From NCBI GenBank assembly GCA_049323435.1, contig JBMOMX010000031.1, positions 40,424 through 104,423 on the forward strand: a DNA stretch of 64,000 nt, read 5' to 3'. Under the pieces are notes generated by a model. That model saw only the letters and a program-made list of their open reading frames with translations. It was not told the DNA's origin and did no database searches. The stretch is from UBA11222 sp049323435. GTDB lineage: Bacteria; Pseudomonadota; Alphaproteobacteria; UBA11222. The position numbers and the translations under genes are program-made. Position 1 is the first letter of the stretch. Each line of letters begins with the position of its first letter. Positions 1 to 7,530 of this stretch are shown in pieces.

Positions 1-1
1 T

Positions 2-1114
2 CCCTTTATTGATTTGCAGGCGCAATATCGCCGCCTGAAACCGCAGATTGACGCCCGTATGCACGCGGTGCTGGATCATGGCCAGTTCATTTTGGGGCCG
101 GAAGTGGCCGAGTTCGAACAGGCGCTGGGCGCCTATGCGGGCGGAGTGCATGTCGTGGGCGTCTCCAATGGCACCGATGCGCTGATGATGGCGCTGATGG
201 CGCAGGATATTGGCCCGGGTGATGCGGTCTATGTGCCCAGCTTTACCTTTACCGCGACGGCGGAAGCGGTGCTGATGCTGGGCGCGACGCCCGTGTTTGT
301 TGATGTGCTGCCGGACACCTGCAATCTGGACCCGGATGATCTGGCGCGTGTGGCCGCCATGACCAAAGGTCTGCGCCCGGCGGCGGTGATTGCCGTTGAT
401 CTGTTTGGATTGCCCGCCGATTACAGGCGCATCGGCGCCATTGCGGATGCGCATGGGATGCATGTGATTGCCGATGGGGCGCAAAGCCTGTCTGGCGCGA
501 TAGATGGCGTGCGGGTGGGGAACCTGGCCCCGCTTACGGCCACCAGCTTTTTCCCCGCCAAGCCGCTGGGCTGTTTTGGCGACGGCGGCGCGCTGTTCAC
601 CCGGGATGCGGGCATGTCGGAAAAGCTGCGCTCCATACGCGGCCATGGCACGGGCAGGGCGAAATATGATATTGTCCGTATCGGGATGAATGCGCGGCTG
701 GATACGTTGCAGGCGGCCATATTGCTGGTCAAACTGACGGTGCTGGAAGACGAGCGCAACCGGCGCGAGAAGCTGAGCCGCTATTATGATTCCCGCCTGT
801 CAAACATCATTGAGGCGCCAGCCAGGCCGGAAGGCTATGATTGCGCCTGGGCGCAATACACCATCAAGCTGGATAACCGCGACGAAGTGCAGGCGGCGCT
901 GGCCAAATCCGGCATTCCGACGCAAATCTATTATCCCCGCCCCATGCATATGCAGCCTGCCTATGCGGGTTATGGCGGGGGCGAAGGTTCGCTGCCGGTC
1001 AGTGAAAATTTATCCCGCAGAGTATTGAGTTTGCCCATGCATCCCTATATGCCGGAAGAGGCGGCGGTGCGCATCTGCGATGCGCTGTGCGCTGCGCTTA
1101 AGGCAGGGGATTAG
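2..1114 (+). CDS. wbpE: WbpE-like UDP-sugar aminotransferase (DegT/DnrJ/EryC1 family), 5' end outside window
   Basis: A PLP-dependent sugar aminotransferase. The reading frame is open from base 2, and the residues PFIDLQAQY match the usual second to tenth residues of this family, so the true start lies just before the window; the TTG at 14 is not the start. The Schiff-base lysine is in SFFPAKPLGCFGDGG, near residue 183 counted from that TTG. The sequence around RLDTLQAAIL and the end LSLPMHPYM closely resemble Pseudomonas WbpE, which makes UDP-GlcNAc3NA from the 3-keto sugar acid. The next gene, two bases on, is a WbpA-like dehydrogenase of the same pathway, which supports this substrate. The substrate itself is inferred; other 3-amino sugars are possible. 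Confidence 0.85.
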   Translation, partial: PFIDLQAQYRRLKPQIDARMHAVLDHGQFILGPEVAEFEQALGAYAGGVHVVGVSNGTDALMMALMAQDIGPGDAVYVPSFTFTATAEAVLMLGATPVFVDVLPDTCNLDPDDLARVAAMTKGLRPAAVIAVDLFGLPADYRRIGAIADAHGMHVIADGAQSLSGAIDGVRVGNLAPLTATSFFPAKPLGCFGDGGALFTRDAGMSEKLRSIRGHGTGRAKYDIVRIGMNARLDTLQAAILLVKLTVLEDERNRREKLSRYYDSRLSNIIEAPARPEGYDCAWAQYTIKLDNRDEVQAALAKSGIPTQIYYPRPMHMQPAYAGYGGGEGSLPVSENLSRRVLSLPMHPYMPEEAAVRICDALCAALKAGD

Positions 1115-1116
1115 AT

Positions 1117-2466
1117 ATGGATGGGCAGCAGGCCGGCCCCCGGCATGATCTCGCCGGAAAGATCGAAAACCGCGAGGCGCTTATCGGCATTATCGGGCTT
1201 GGCTATGTGGGGCTGCCGCTGGCCCATGCGGTGCATGGGGCGAATTACCGCATTCTGGGCTTCGATGTCGCAGCTGACAAGGTGGCGATGTTCAATCAGG
1301 GCGTCTCGCCCATTGGCAGTGTCAGCAGCGAAGCGTTAAGCCGCATGATCCGGGATAAAAAATTTCAGGCCACGGCGGATTTCACGCGGCTGAACGAACC
1401 GGACATAATTCTGATCTGCGTACCGACACCGCTGGACGCGCATCGTGAACCGGACATGACCTATATCGTGAACAGCGCCGAGGCGATTGCGAAATGTGTA
1501 CGCCCCGGGCAGCTTGTGGTGCTCGAATCTACCACCTATCCTGGAACCACCGGCGAAATCATGCGCCCGGTTCTGGAACGCGGCGGCCTGATCTCCGGCC
1601 AGGATTTCTTCCTGGCCTATTCGCCCGAACGCGAAGACCCAGGCAATCCGCAATATAAAACCTCCGGCATTCCAAAGGTCGTGGGCGGCGATGGCGAGCC
1701 GGCGCTGCAACTGGCCTGCGCCTTCTATGCCGGATTTGTGCCGAGCGTCGTGCCGGTTTCCAGCACCGCGACCGCCGAGGCCGTGAAGCTGATGGAGAAT
1801 ATTTTCCGCTCGGTCAATATTGCGCTGGTGAACGAACTCAAGCATGTCTATGGCCGCATGGGCATCAATATCTGGGAGGTCATCGAGGCGGCGAAAACCA
1901 AACCCTTTGGCTTCATGCCGTTCTATCCGGGGCCGGGGCTTGGCGGCCATTGCATTCCGATTGACCCGTTTTATCTGACCTGGAAGGCGCGCGAATATGA
2001 TGTGCCCACCCGGTTCATCGAACTGGCGGGCGAGATCAACAGCCGCGCGCCCTATCAGGTCATCGACCGGCTGGTGCGCGAGCTTAGCGACCGCAAGTCA
2101 AAAAGCGCGCGCGATGCGCGCATTCTTATGATGGGCGTCGCCTACAAAAAAAATGTCGAGGATATGCGCGAATCTCCTGCGCTGGTGCTGATGCAGGAAC
2201 TGGAAGATCGCGGCGCGCATGTCGATTATTATGATCCCTTCGTGCCGCAACTGGCCCAGACCCGCGCCCATCCCCGGCTTGCCGGGCGCGCCTGCGTGGA
2301 ATGGCATCTGGATAATTTCTGCGGGCGTTATGATGCGGCGCTGATCTGCACCGATCATGATGGCGTGGATTATGCGGGCCTTGTCGGCGCGATAGATCTG
2401 GTGATCGACACGCGCAACGCCACCAAGGATGTGACTGCGGGACGCGGGCGCATCGTGCTGGCCTGA
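1117..2466 (+). CDS. wbpA: UDP-N-acetylglucosamine 6-dehydrogenase (WbpA type)
   Basis: A nucleotide-sugar dehydrogenase that oxidises C6 of UDP-GlcNAc to the uronic acid using NAD. The 449 residues hold the Rossmann motif GLGYVGLPL (about residue 27), the central segment PGTTGEI, and the catalytic cysteine C279 in GPGLGGHCIPIDPFYLTW, a signature of the WbpA/TviB branch rather than UDP-glucose dehydrogenase. An extra 20 or so residues precede the Rossmann fold, as in WbpA. The ATG follows the stop of the aminotransferase by two bases, so the two are almost certainly co-translated. The WbpB and WbpD steps are not in the window. Probably feeds a cell-surface polysaccharide. Confidence 0.9.
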   Translation: MDGQQAGPRHDLAGKIENREALIGIIGLGYVGLPLAHAVHGANYRILGFDVAADKVAMFNQGVSPIGSVSSEALSRMIRDKKFQATADFTRLNEPDIILICVPTPLDAHREPDMTYIVNSAEAIAKCVRPGQLVVLESTTYPGTTGEIMRPVLERGGLISGQDFFLAYSPEREDPGNPQYKTSGIPKVVGGDGEPALQLACAFYAGFVPSVVPVSSTATAEAVKLMENIFRSVNIALVNELKHVYGRMGINIWEVIEAAKTKPFGFMPFYPGPGLGGHCIPIDPFYLTWKAREYDVPTRFIELAGEINSRAPYQVIDRLVRELSDRKSKSARDARILMMGVAYKKNVEDMRESPALVLMQELEDRGAHVDYYDPFVPQLAQTRAHPRLAGRACVEWHLDNFCGRYDAALICTDHDGVDYAGLVGAIDLVIDTRNATKDVTAGRGRIVLA

Positions 2467-3615
2467 TTATTTCAGCCAGTCTTTCAGCCGCGCCGCCGCC
2501 TGGGCCACGATGGCGGTTGATTCCGCAAATGAAAAGCGGATGAAGCGGTGGCCGTTTTCCGGATCGAAATCCACGCCCGGCGTCGCCGCCACGCCGGTTT
2601 CCGCCAGCATCCGGCGGCAGAACTGTTCGCTGTCCTGGGTCAGATGCGAGACATCCGCATACAGATAAAATGCGCCATCGGCGGGCGCAAAGCTGGATAT
2701 TCCAGCCTTTGGCAGTTCGCGCAGCAGCAGTTCGCGGTTGGCCGCATAAACCTCTACATTGCGTTTTAATTCCGCATGGCAGTCAAATGCGGCAATTGCG
2801 GCGTGCTGCGACAGAGTGGGCGGCGAGATGAACAGGTTCTGGCTGATCCGCTCAACGGCGCGCAGCATCACCTCCGGCACGATCATCCAGCCCAGCCGCC
2901 AGCCGGTCATCGAGAAATATTTTGAAAAGCTGTTGATGATGATGGCGTCCGGCGCAAACCGCAGCGCCGTATGCGCGGCAGCGCCATAAGTGATGCCGTG
3001 GTAAATTTCATCGGAAATCAGCGCCATGTCATGATCGCGGCAATGCGCCGCCAGCGTACGGAACTGCGCCTCGCCGATCATTGATCCGGTGGGATTGGCG
3101 GGGCTTGCCAACAGAAGTCCCGCCAGCGGCCCGTCCTGGCCCGCACGCCGCAGCAGTTCGGGCGTGGGCTGAAACCCCGTTGCCGCCGTACACGGAACAA
3201 GCACCGGCTCGATATTCAGCACCTTCAGAATATTGCGATAGGCCGGATAGCCAGGCGAAGCGATGGCGACCCGGCTGCCGGGATCAAACAGCGCCAGAAA
3301 AGACAGCAGAAATGCCGCCGATGATCCGGTCGTTACCACAATGCAATCCGGATTTACCGCTTGCCCGTACTGCTCGGCATAATGCCCTGCGATGCGGCGG
3401 CGTAATTCGGGCAGGCCCAGCGCCAGCGTATAGCCAATCCGGTTATCACGGAGCGCCTTTTGCGCCGCTGCCAGCACGCCTGCGGGGGCGCTGAACGAGG
3501 GCTGCCCCACCTCCAGATGCAGCACGTCCCCGCCCTCTGCCTCACGCGCTGCGGCGGCGGCCATAACTTCCATGACGATGAAGGGGGAAATGTTACTGCG
3601 GGAAGAAAGTTTCAT
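2467..3615 (-). CDS. Class I/II pyridoxal-phosphate aminotransferase
   Basis: A fold-type I aminotransferase of 382 residues, the normal length for the AspC/AlaT-like group. The PLP lysine is K232 in SFSKYFSMTGWRLGW; the ring-binding SPANPTG and the DEIYHGI segment are also present. The N-terminus VLHLEVGQPSFSAP is typical of the family. The amino-acid substrate cannot be read from sequence. It is convergent with the wbpA-like gene, ending at the adjacent base, and is divergent from the first DUF4214 protease, so it is probably a single transcription unit. Confidence 0.85.
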   Translation of the reverse strand: MKLSSRSNISPFIVMEVMAAAAAREAEGGDVLHLEVGQPSFSAPAGVLAAAQKALRDNRIGYTLALGLPELRRRIAGHYAEQYGQAVNPDCIVVTTGSSAAFLLSFLALFDPGSRVAIASPGYPAYRNILKVLNIEPVLVPCTAATGFQPTPELLRRAGQDGPLAGLLLASPANPTGSMIGEAQFRTLAAHCRDHDMALISDEIYHGITYGAAAHTALRFAPDAIIINSFSKYFSMTGWRLGWMIVPEVMLRAVERISQNLFISPPTLSQHAAIAAFDCHAELKRNVEVYAANRELLLRELPKAGISSFAPADGAFYLYADVSHLTQDSEQFCRRMLAETGVAATPGVDFDPENGHRFIRFSFAESTAIVAQAAARLKDWLK

Positions 3616-3726
3616 CGGTTAACCTGATTTCGGTCGTTTTCGCGCGGCTATGTGATAGACGCTACATTGTAATGGCCAGGCCCATATGATTATCTCAACC
3701 TTCTCTCACTTGACAGGCAGATTATA

Positions 3727-4941
3727 GTGGCGTCAGCCAGTGAACTGATCACGCAGCTATATACCGGATATTTCGACCGCGCGCCGGATCCTGCGGGGTT
3801 GAATTATTGGATAAGCCAGTTCAATGCAGGCCTGAGTCTGCTGGAAATTGCGCAAAGCTTTTCAGTGCAGGCTGAAACCAGGTCTTCCTATAGTTTTCTG
3901 GCCGTACCCAGCGTGGGTTCGGCGGATGGCTTTCTCGATTCGGTATACCGCAATCTGTTCAACCGCACCATTGACGCAGAGGGGCTGAATTACTGGAAGG
4001 GTGAACTGGCCGCCGGCAAGCAGGTCGGGCGGGTCATTGTTGATATAATCAGCGGCGCCCAGGGCGCGGACAAAATCATCGTCGATAACAAGACCATTGT
4101 TGGACAGTTTTATGTGACCCGCCTGGCTGATACACCGGGGGAAACTTTCCACCTGAACGAGGCGCGCCAGGTTCTGGATGGGGTGAATGCGAGCGCGGCA
4201 TCGGTACTGTCGGCGCAGGCGCTGACCACGAGCCTGCTGACCAGCAGTCTGACCCTGAACTTTAATGACTCAAGCGGCGTGCTGGCGCCGTTTGAGGCAG
4301 CCATGCGGCAGAGCATACATGTGGCCTGGAGTTTGTGGGAGGTGCATTTTACCCGCACCGCGCCGATCGAGATCGAGGTGAACATGATGCCAAGCGCCCC
4401 CAGCACCCTGGCTTCGGCGCGATCTTTTGTCACCAAGACCACAGGCGAGATGTTTCAGGGCAAAAGTGTGTTGCAGGTCGGGGTGGGTTTTGAACTGGCG
4501 ACGGGCACGGATCCGAATGGCGCCGCGCCAGATGGCGAAATCAGCCTGGGTTCAGATCTTTCCCGCTTTGTGTTTCGCACCGCGTTAAGCGAGCCAATTC
4601 CGCGCGACAAATTTGACGCCATTTCAATATTTGCGCATGAAATCGGCCATATCCTCGGCTTTAACGCCAACCCCTCACTTTCGGGCAGTTTTATCGGGTC
4701 CTTTGAGCGCTTTATTACCACGGGCGTTACGTCTTTCAATGGGCCAAGTGCGATGGCCGCCAATGGCGGCGTGCCTGTGCTGCTTGATCCCAACAGCCTG
4801 TCGCATCTGGCGGATGCAACCGACTTGATGGCTGCCCGTATCACTAACGGACAGGAAAGACTGGTGGAGCCGCTGCATATCGCCATCCTGCAGGATACCG
4901 GCCTGCCCGTGACGCTGCTGGGCGTTGACACGCTGGTCTGA
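3727..4941 (+). CDS. DUF4214 putative secreted metalloprotease, copy 1
   Basis: A 404-residue protein with two parts. Residues about 1-150 carry DUF4214-type repeats, with the phrase RAPDPAGLNYW near the start and a second LNYWKGELAAGK near residue 90. The C-terminal half carries HEIGHILGF with H304 and H308, a zinc-protease motif. The metzincin third ligand position (HExxHxxGxxH) is alanine here, so the third ligand must lie elsewhere. The GTG start is chosen because it aligns residue for residue with the ATG of the second copy at 5323. There is no Sec signal; DUF4214 proteins are often type I secretion substrates, and the tail VDTLV is hydrophobic like such signals. Target and activity are unknown. 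Confidence 0.72.
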   Translation: MASASELITQLYTGYFDRAPDPAGLNYWISQFNAGLSLLEIAQSFSVQAETRSSYSFLAVPSVGSADGFLDSVYRNLFNRTIDAEGLNYWKGELAAGKQVGRVIVDIISGAQGADKIIVDNKTIVGQFYVTRLADTPGETFHLNEARQVLDGVNASAASVLSAQALTTSLLTSSLTLNFNDSSGVLAPFEAAMRQSIHVAWSLWEVHFTRTAPIEIEVNMMPSAPSTLASARSFVTKTTGEMFQGKSVLQVGVGFELATGTDPNGAAPDGEISLGSDLSRFVFRTALSEPIPRDKFDAISIFAHEIGHILGFNANPSLSGSFIGSFERFITTGVTSFNGPSAMAANGGVPVLLDPNSLSHLADATDLMAARITNGQERLVEPLHIAILQDTGLPVTLLGVDTLV

Positions 4942-5322
4942 TCGGCCAAGGCCCCAGGCGGGGGTTGGTTCCCGCCTGGGATATGAAATCAATCAAGCGA
5001 TGACGTCGCCTGCAAATGTGAAGCCTGAGGCTCAGGTCAGCATCATAAAAAGACTTTGGGCGACTGTGCCTGGTACGGGCACGGGCTGTCATCACCAGGA
5101 TTAGGTATGCGCGCCAAAAAATTCAGGCTTTTTTAATTTTTTTTGTTAACCAAAAATAAGTAATAATTATCACTTTGGATGAGAAAATTAAATACATATT
5201 CATGTATAATCTATAATTAACCATTAATACGTGTTTACTATAAGTATTTAAATCGTTTAACTCAATATAAATACAGGTATACTATCATATCCACTCCCGA
5301 AAAACTCGGATGAGTGTGATAT
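4942..5322 (+). promoter_or_regulatory. 381-bp intergenic region with AT-rich island and likely promoter of protease copy 2
   Basis: After the stem-loop at 4953-4980 and about 120 bases of ordinary composition, bases from about 5125 to 5285 are strikingly AT-rich, with T-runs at about 5130-5145. Candidate -10 boxes are TATAAT near 5205 and TATACT at 5278-5283, the latter with a weak TTTAAC 16 bases upstream. No credible gene is present. Such islands in GC-rich genomes are often targets of xenogeneic silencers (H-NS, MucR or Ros types) and may control the second protease; that part is inference. Confidence 0.45.
4953..4980 (+). terminator. Perfect 10-bp stem-loop after protease copy 1
   Basis: CCCAGGCGGG (4953-4962) pairs perfectly with CCCGCCTGGG (4971-4980) across an 8-base loop, starting 11 bases after the stop codon. 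No T-run follows, so it is not a classical intrinsic terminator. It may be a transcript-stabilising 3' hairpin or act with Rho. Confidence 0.5.
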
Positions 5323-6558
5323 ATGGCTGTACAGAATGCGCTGATAACGCAGATTTACATCGGATATTTCAATCGCGCCCCGGATCCGGCGGGATTGAAT
5401 TACTGGGCAGGTCAATTGCAGTCGGGCGTCTCAGTCGTGGCGATAGCCGGCAGTTTTGCCAGTCAGGCCGAAGCCGTAACGAGCTATGCCTATCTTGCCA
5501 ACCCGGCAAGCGGGGCGGACGACTTTCTAGCCTCGATCTACGATAATCTGTTTGACCGTGCCCCCGACGCCGCCGGCCTGGCCTACTGGAAGGGCGAACT
5601 GGCCGCCGGCAAGCCGGTCGGACGTATGATCGTGGACATTATCAGCGGCGCGCAGGGCAATGATAAAACAGTCATCGATAACAAGGTCACGGCCGCGCAG
5701 AACTATGTTGATTTGCTGAGCGGCGGCAGTGGCGCCAGCTTCACCTATGGCGATGCGCGCCGTGTGGTGGCGGATACAGGCGCGTCCGCCGGTTCCGTGG
5801 TGCAGGTGCAGGAATTGCTCCAGAAGCTGGGTGTGGGTAACGGGCTCAGCATTTCCATTCTGGACAGTGGCGGCACTCTGGCGCCTTATGAGAGTGGCAT
5901 CCGTCAAAGCCTGGCGGCGGCCTGGGATATGTGGGCGGCGCATTTTACCCGAACGGCCCCCATTGAGATTGAAGTTAAATATCAGGCCAGTTCGCCGGGC
6001 GTGCTCGCCTTTGCGGGCTCCCTGACGGAGGTGTCAACGGGGGAAATCCTGGACGGCCGCCGGGTGACCCAGAGCGGCGTGGGCGTGGAGCTGATAACCG
6101 GGCGCGATCCTAATGGCGCAACGCCGGATGCGCGGATCACCATCGCCGCCGATCCGTCGCGTCTTGTGTTCCGGGATTCGGCTGACGATCCGCTGCCGCG
6201 CGACAAATTCGACGCCCTGTCCATTTTCGCCCATGAACTGGGGCATGTGCTGGGCTTTCGCAGCAATCTCGACAGCAGCGGGCGGCCCATCCAGCCCGGC
6301 TTTCTGACCAATTATGATAAATTTGTCAGCGGAACTTCGGCAAACAGCCTGAAATTCGGCGGCGGGTATGCGATAGGGGCTAATGGCGGGACAATATCTC
6401 TCGCCACCACCGGTCCGGCGCATCTCGACATGCGTGGCGATCTGATGGCCAGTTCGATTGGGTCTGGGCAGATAAAAACCGTTGGTGTACTGGATGTGGC
6501 GGTTTTGAAGGATCTCGGACTGCCCGTGTCGCTTGATCTTTTTGGCGGGCTTGCCTGA
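5323..6558 (+). CDS. DUF4214 putative secreted metalloprotease, copy 2
   Basis: A 411-residue paralogue of the preceding protease gene, similar along its whole length. It has DUF4214 repeats (NRAPDPAGLNYW near residue 20, then LAYWKGELAAGKPVG) followed by a zinc motif HELGHVLGF. The first histidine is residue 304, exactly as in copy 1, so insertions and deletions balance up to that point. The residue in the metzincin third-ligand place is serine. It ends in a short hydrophobic tail (LDLFGGLA) and lacks a Sec signal, in keeping with type I export. The two genes are a tandem duplication that has diverged substantially. Function beyond probable zinc peptidase is not known. Confidence 0.72.
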   Translation: MAVQNALITQIYIGYFNRAPDPAGLNYWAGQLQSGVSVVAIAGSFASQAEAVTSYAYLANPASGADDFLASIYDNLFDRAPDAAGLAYWKGELAAGKPVGRMIVDIISGAQGNDKTVIDNKVTAAQNYVDLLSGGSGASFTYGDARRVVADTGASAGSVVQVQELLQKLGVGNGLSISILDSGGTLAPYESGIRQSLAAAWDMWAAHFTRTAPIEIEVKYQASSPGVLAFAGSLTEVSTGEILDGRRVTQSGVGVELITGRDPNGATPDARITIAADPSRLVFRDSADDPLPRDKFDALSIFAHELGHVLGFRSNLDSSGRPIQPGFLTNYDKFVSGTSANSLKFGGGYAIGANGGTISLATTGPAHLDMRGDLMASSIGSGQIKTVGVLDVAVLKDLGLPVSLDLFGGLA

Positions 6559-6624
6559 AGGTTTGCTTGTTTCTCAGCCTATGTTAGTCTGCACTCCCGT
6601 CCAAACAGCAGGAGAGGCAGCGCC

Positions 6625-7020
6625 ATGGGAAATACCGCCATCGTGAAGGATTTTATCGCCGCTTGGGAGGCCCAGGATCTGGACAAGGTCATGGGTTTTT
6701 TTACTGACGATGCCATTTGGCATAATATACCGATGCCGGTGGTCAAGGGCGTTGCGGATATCCGCAAGGCGATTGCCGGATTTATCACTATGGGCGATAA
6801 GGTCGAATTTGAAGTCATGCATATTGCAGAATCGCCATCCGGCGCCGTAATGACAGAGCGCGTGGACAAATTCCGGATCAATGGCCAGTGGCTTGCGCTT
6901 CCCGTAATGGGGACGTTCGAGATCAAAAACGGCAGGATCGCCCAATGGCGCGATTATTTCGACCTTGAGCAGTTCCAGAGCCAGATGGCGCTGATCAATA
7001 ACAGGAAAGTTGCTGAATAA
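6625..7020 (+). CDS. Limonene-1,2-epoxide hydrolase-like protein (SnoaL/NTF2 fold)
   Basis: A 131-residue cone-shaped NTF2-like protein. The pattern fits the limonene epoxide hydrolase family: NIPMPVV near residue 35, then R79 and D81 in ERVDKF, and D110 in QWRDYFD. These match in order and spacing the Arg-Asp-Asp catalytic set of that enzyme, so hydration of an epoxide is plausible. The natural substrate is unknown. An AGGAG ribosome site precedes the ATG. It is followed after 23 bases by the complex I accessory subunit gene, which need not be related in function. Confidence 0.75.
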   Translation: MGNTAIVKDFIAAWEAQDLDKVMGFFTDDAIWHNIPMPVVKGVADIRKAIAGFITMGDKVEFEVMHIAESPSGAVMTERVDKFRINGQWLALPVMGTFEIKNGRIAQWRDYFDLEQFQSQMALINNRKVAE

Positions 7021-7043
7021 AAGATCATCAGTAAAAGGATTAA

Positions 7044-7358
7044 ATGGCGATGCTGGCCAGAATATACCGGCCCTCTAAAAATGCGATGCAATCGGGCCAG
7101 GCAGGCGCCCAGGAATGGGTGCTTGAATATGAGGCGGAAGCCGCCAAAAAAATTGATCCGCTGATGGGCTGGACCGGCGCATCTGATATGCGCAGCAGCG
7201 AGCTCCGTTTGCGTTTCGACAGTTGCGAGGCCGCCATCGCTTTTGCGGTCAAGCATGGGCTGGCCTATCAGCTTGTTACGCCGCGCAGACAAAAAAGGGT
7301 GCTTAAGGCCTATTCGGATAATTTCCGGTATGATCGCACCGCGCCCTGGACGCATTGA
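7044..7358 (+). CDS. NADH dehydrogenase accessory subunit, NDUFS4-like (ETC complex I subunit)
   Basis: A 104-residue soluble protein of the ETC complex I subunit family, homologous to the mitochondrial 18-kDa NDUFS4 subunit. The family pattern is seen in the opening ARIYRPSKNAMQSG, the middle WVLEYEAEAAKKIDPLMGW, the phrase LRFDSCEAAIAFA and the closing NFRYDR. It binds the hydrophilic arm of respiratory complex I near the NADH-oxidising module. Presence of this subunit is a strong alphaproteobacterial marker. It stands alone here, away from any nuo operon, and lies just upstream of a tRNA gene. Confidence 0.88.
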   Translation: MAMLARIYRPSKNAMQSGQAGAQEWVLEYEAEAAKKIDPLMGWTGASDMRSSELRLRFDSCEAAIAFAVKHGLAYQLVTPRRQKRVLKAYSDNFRYDRTAPWTH

Positions 7359-7389
7359 AACCGGTATTAATCCGCCAATGCACTAGCAG

Positions 7390-7466
7390 GTGCCCGTAGC
7401 TCAGCTGGATAGAGCACAAGCCTTCTAAGCTTGGGGTCGCAGGTTCGAATCCTGCCGGGCACGCCA
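7390..7466 (+). tRNA. tRNA-Arg (anticodon TCT)
   Basis: A complete 77-base cloverleaf with encoded CCA. Acceptor arms GTGCCCG (7390-7396) and CGGGCAC (7456-7462) pair; the D arm is GCTC/GAGC; the anticodon stem CAAGC/GCTTG encloses loop CTTCTAA with anticodon TCT at 7424-7426; the T arm is GCAGG-TTCGAAT-CCTGC. The discriminator is G7463 and CCA ends at 7466. It reads AGA (and AGG by wobble). A run of T follows at 7471 and may help end transcription. Confidence 0.97.
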
Positions 7467-7530
7467 TCATTTTTTCTGACAAAGACTGCTGAAATATTTT
7501 AATCAGGAATAGCGGCAAATCGGGATATGC

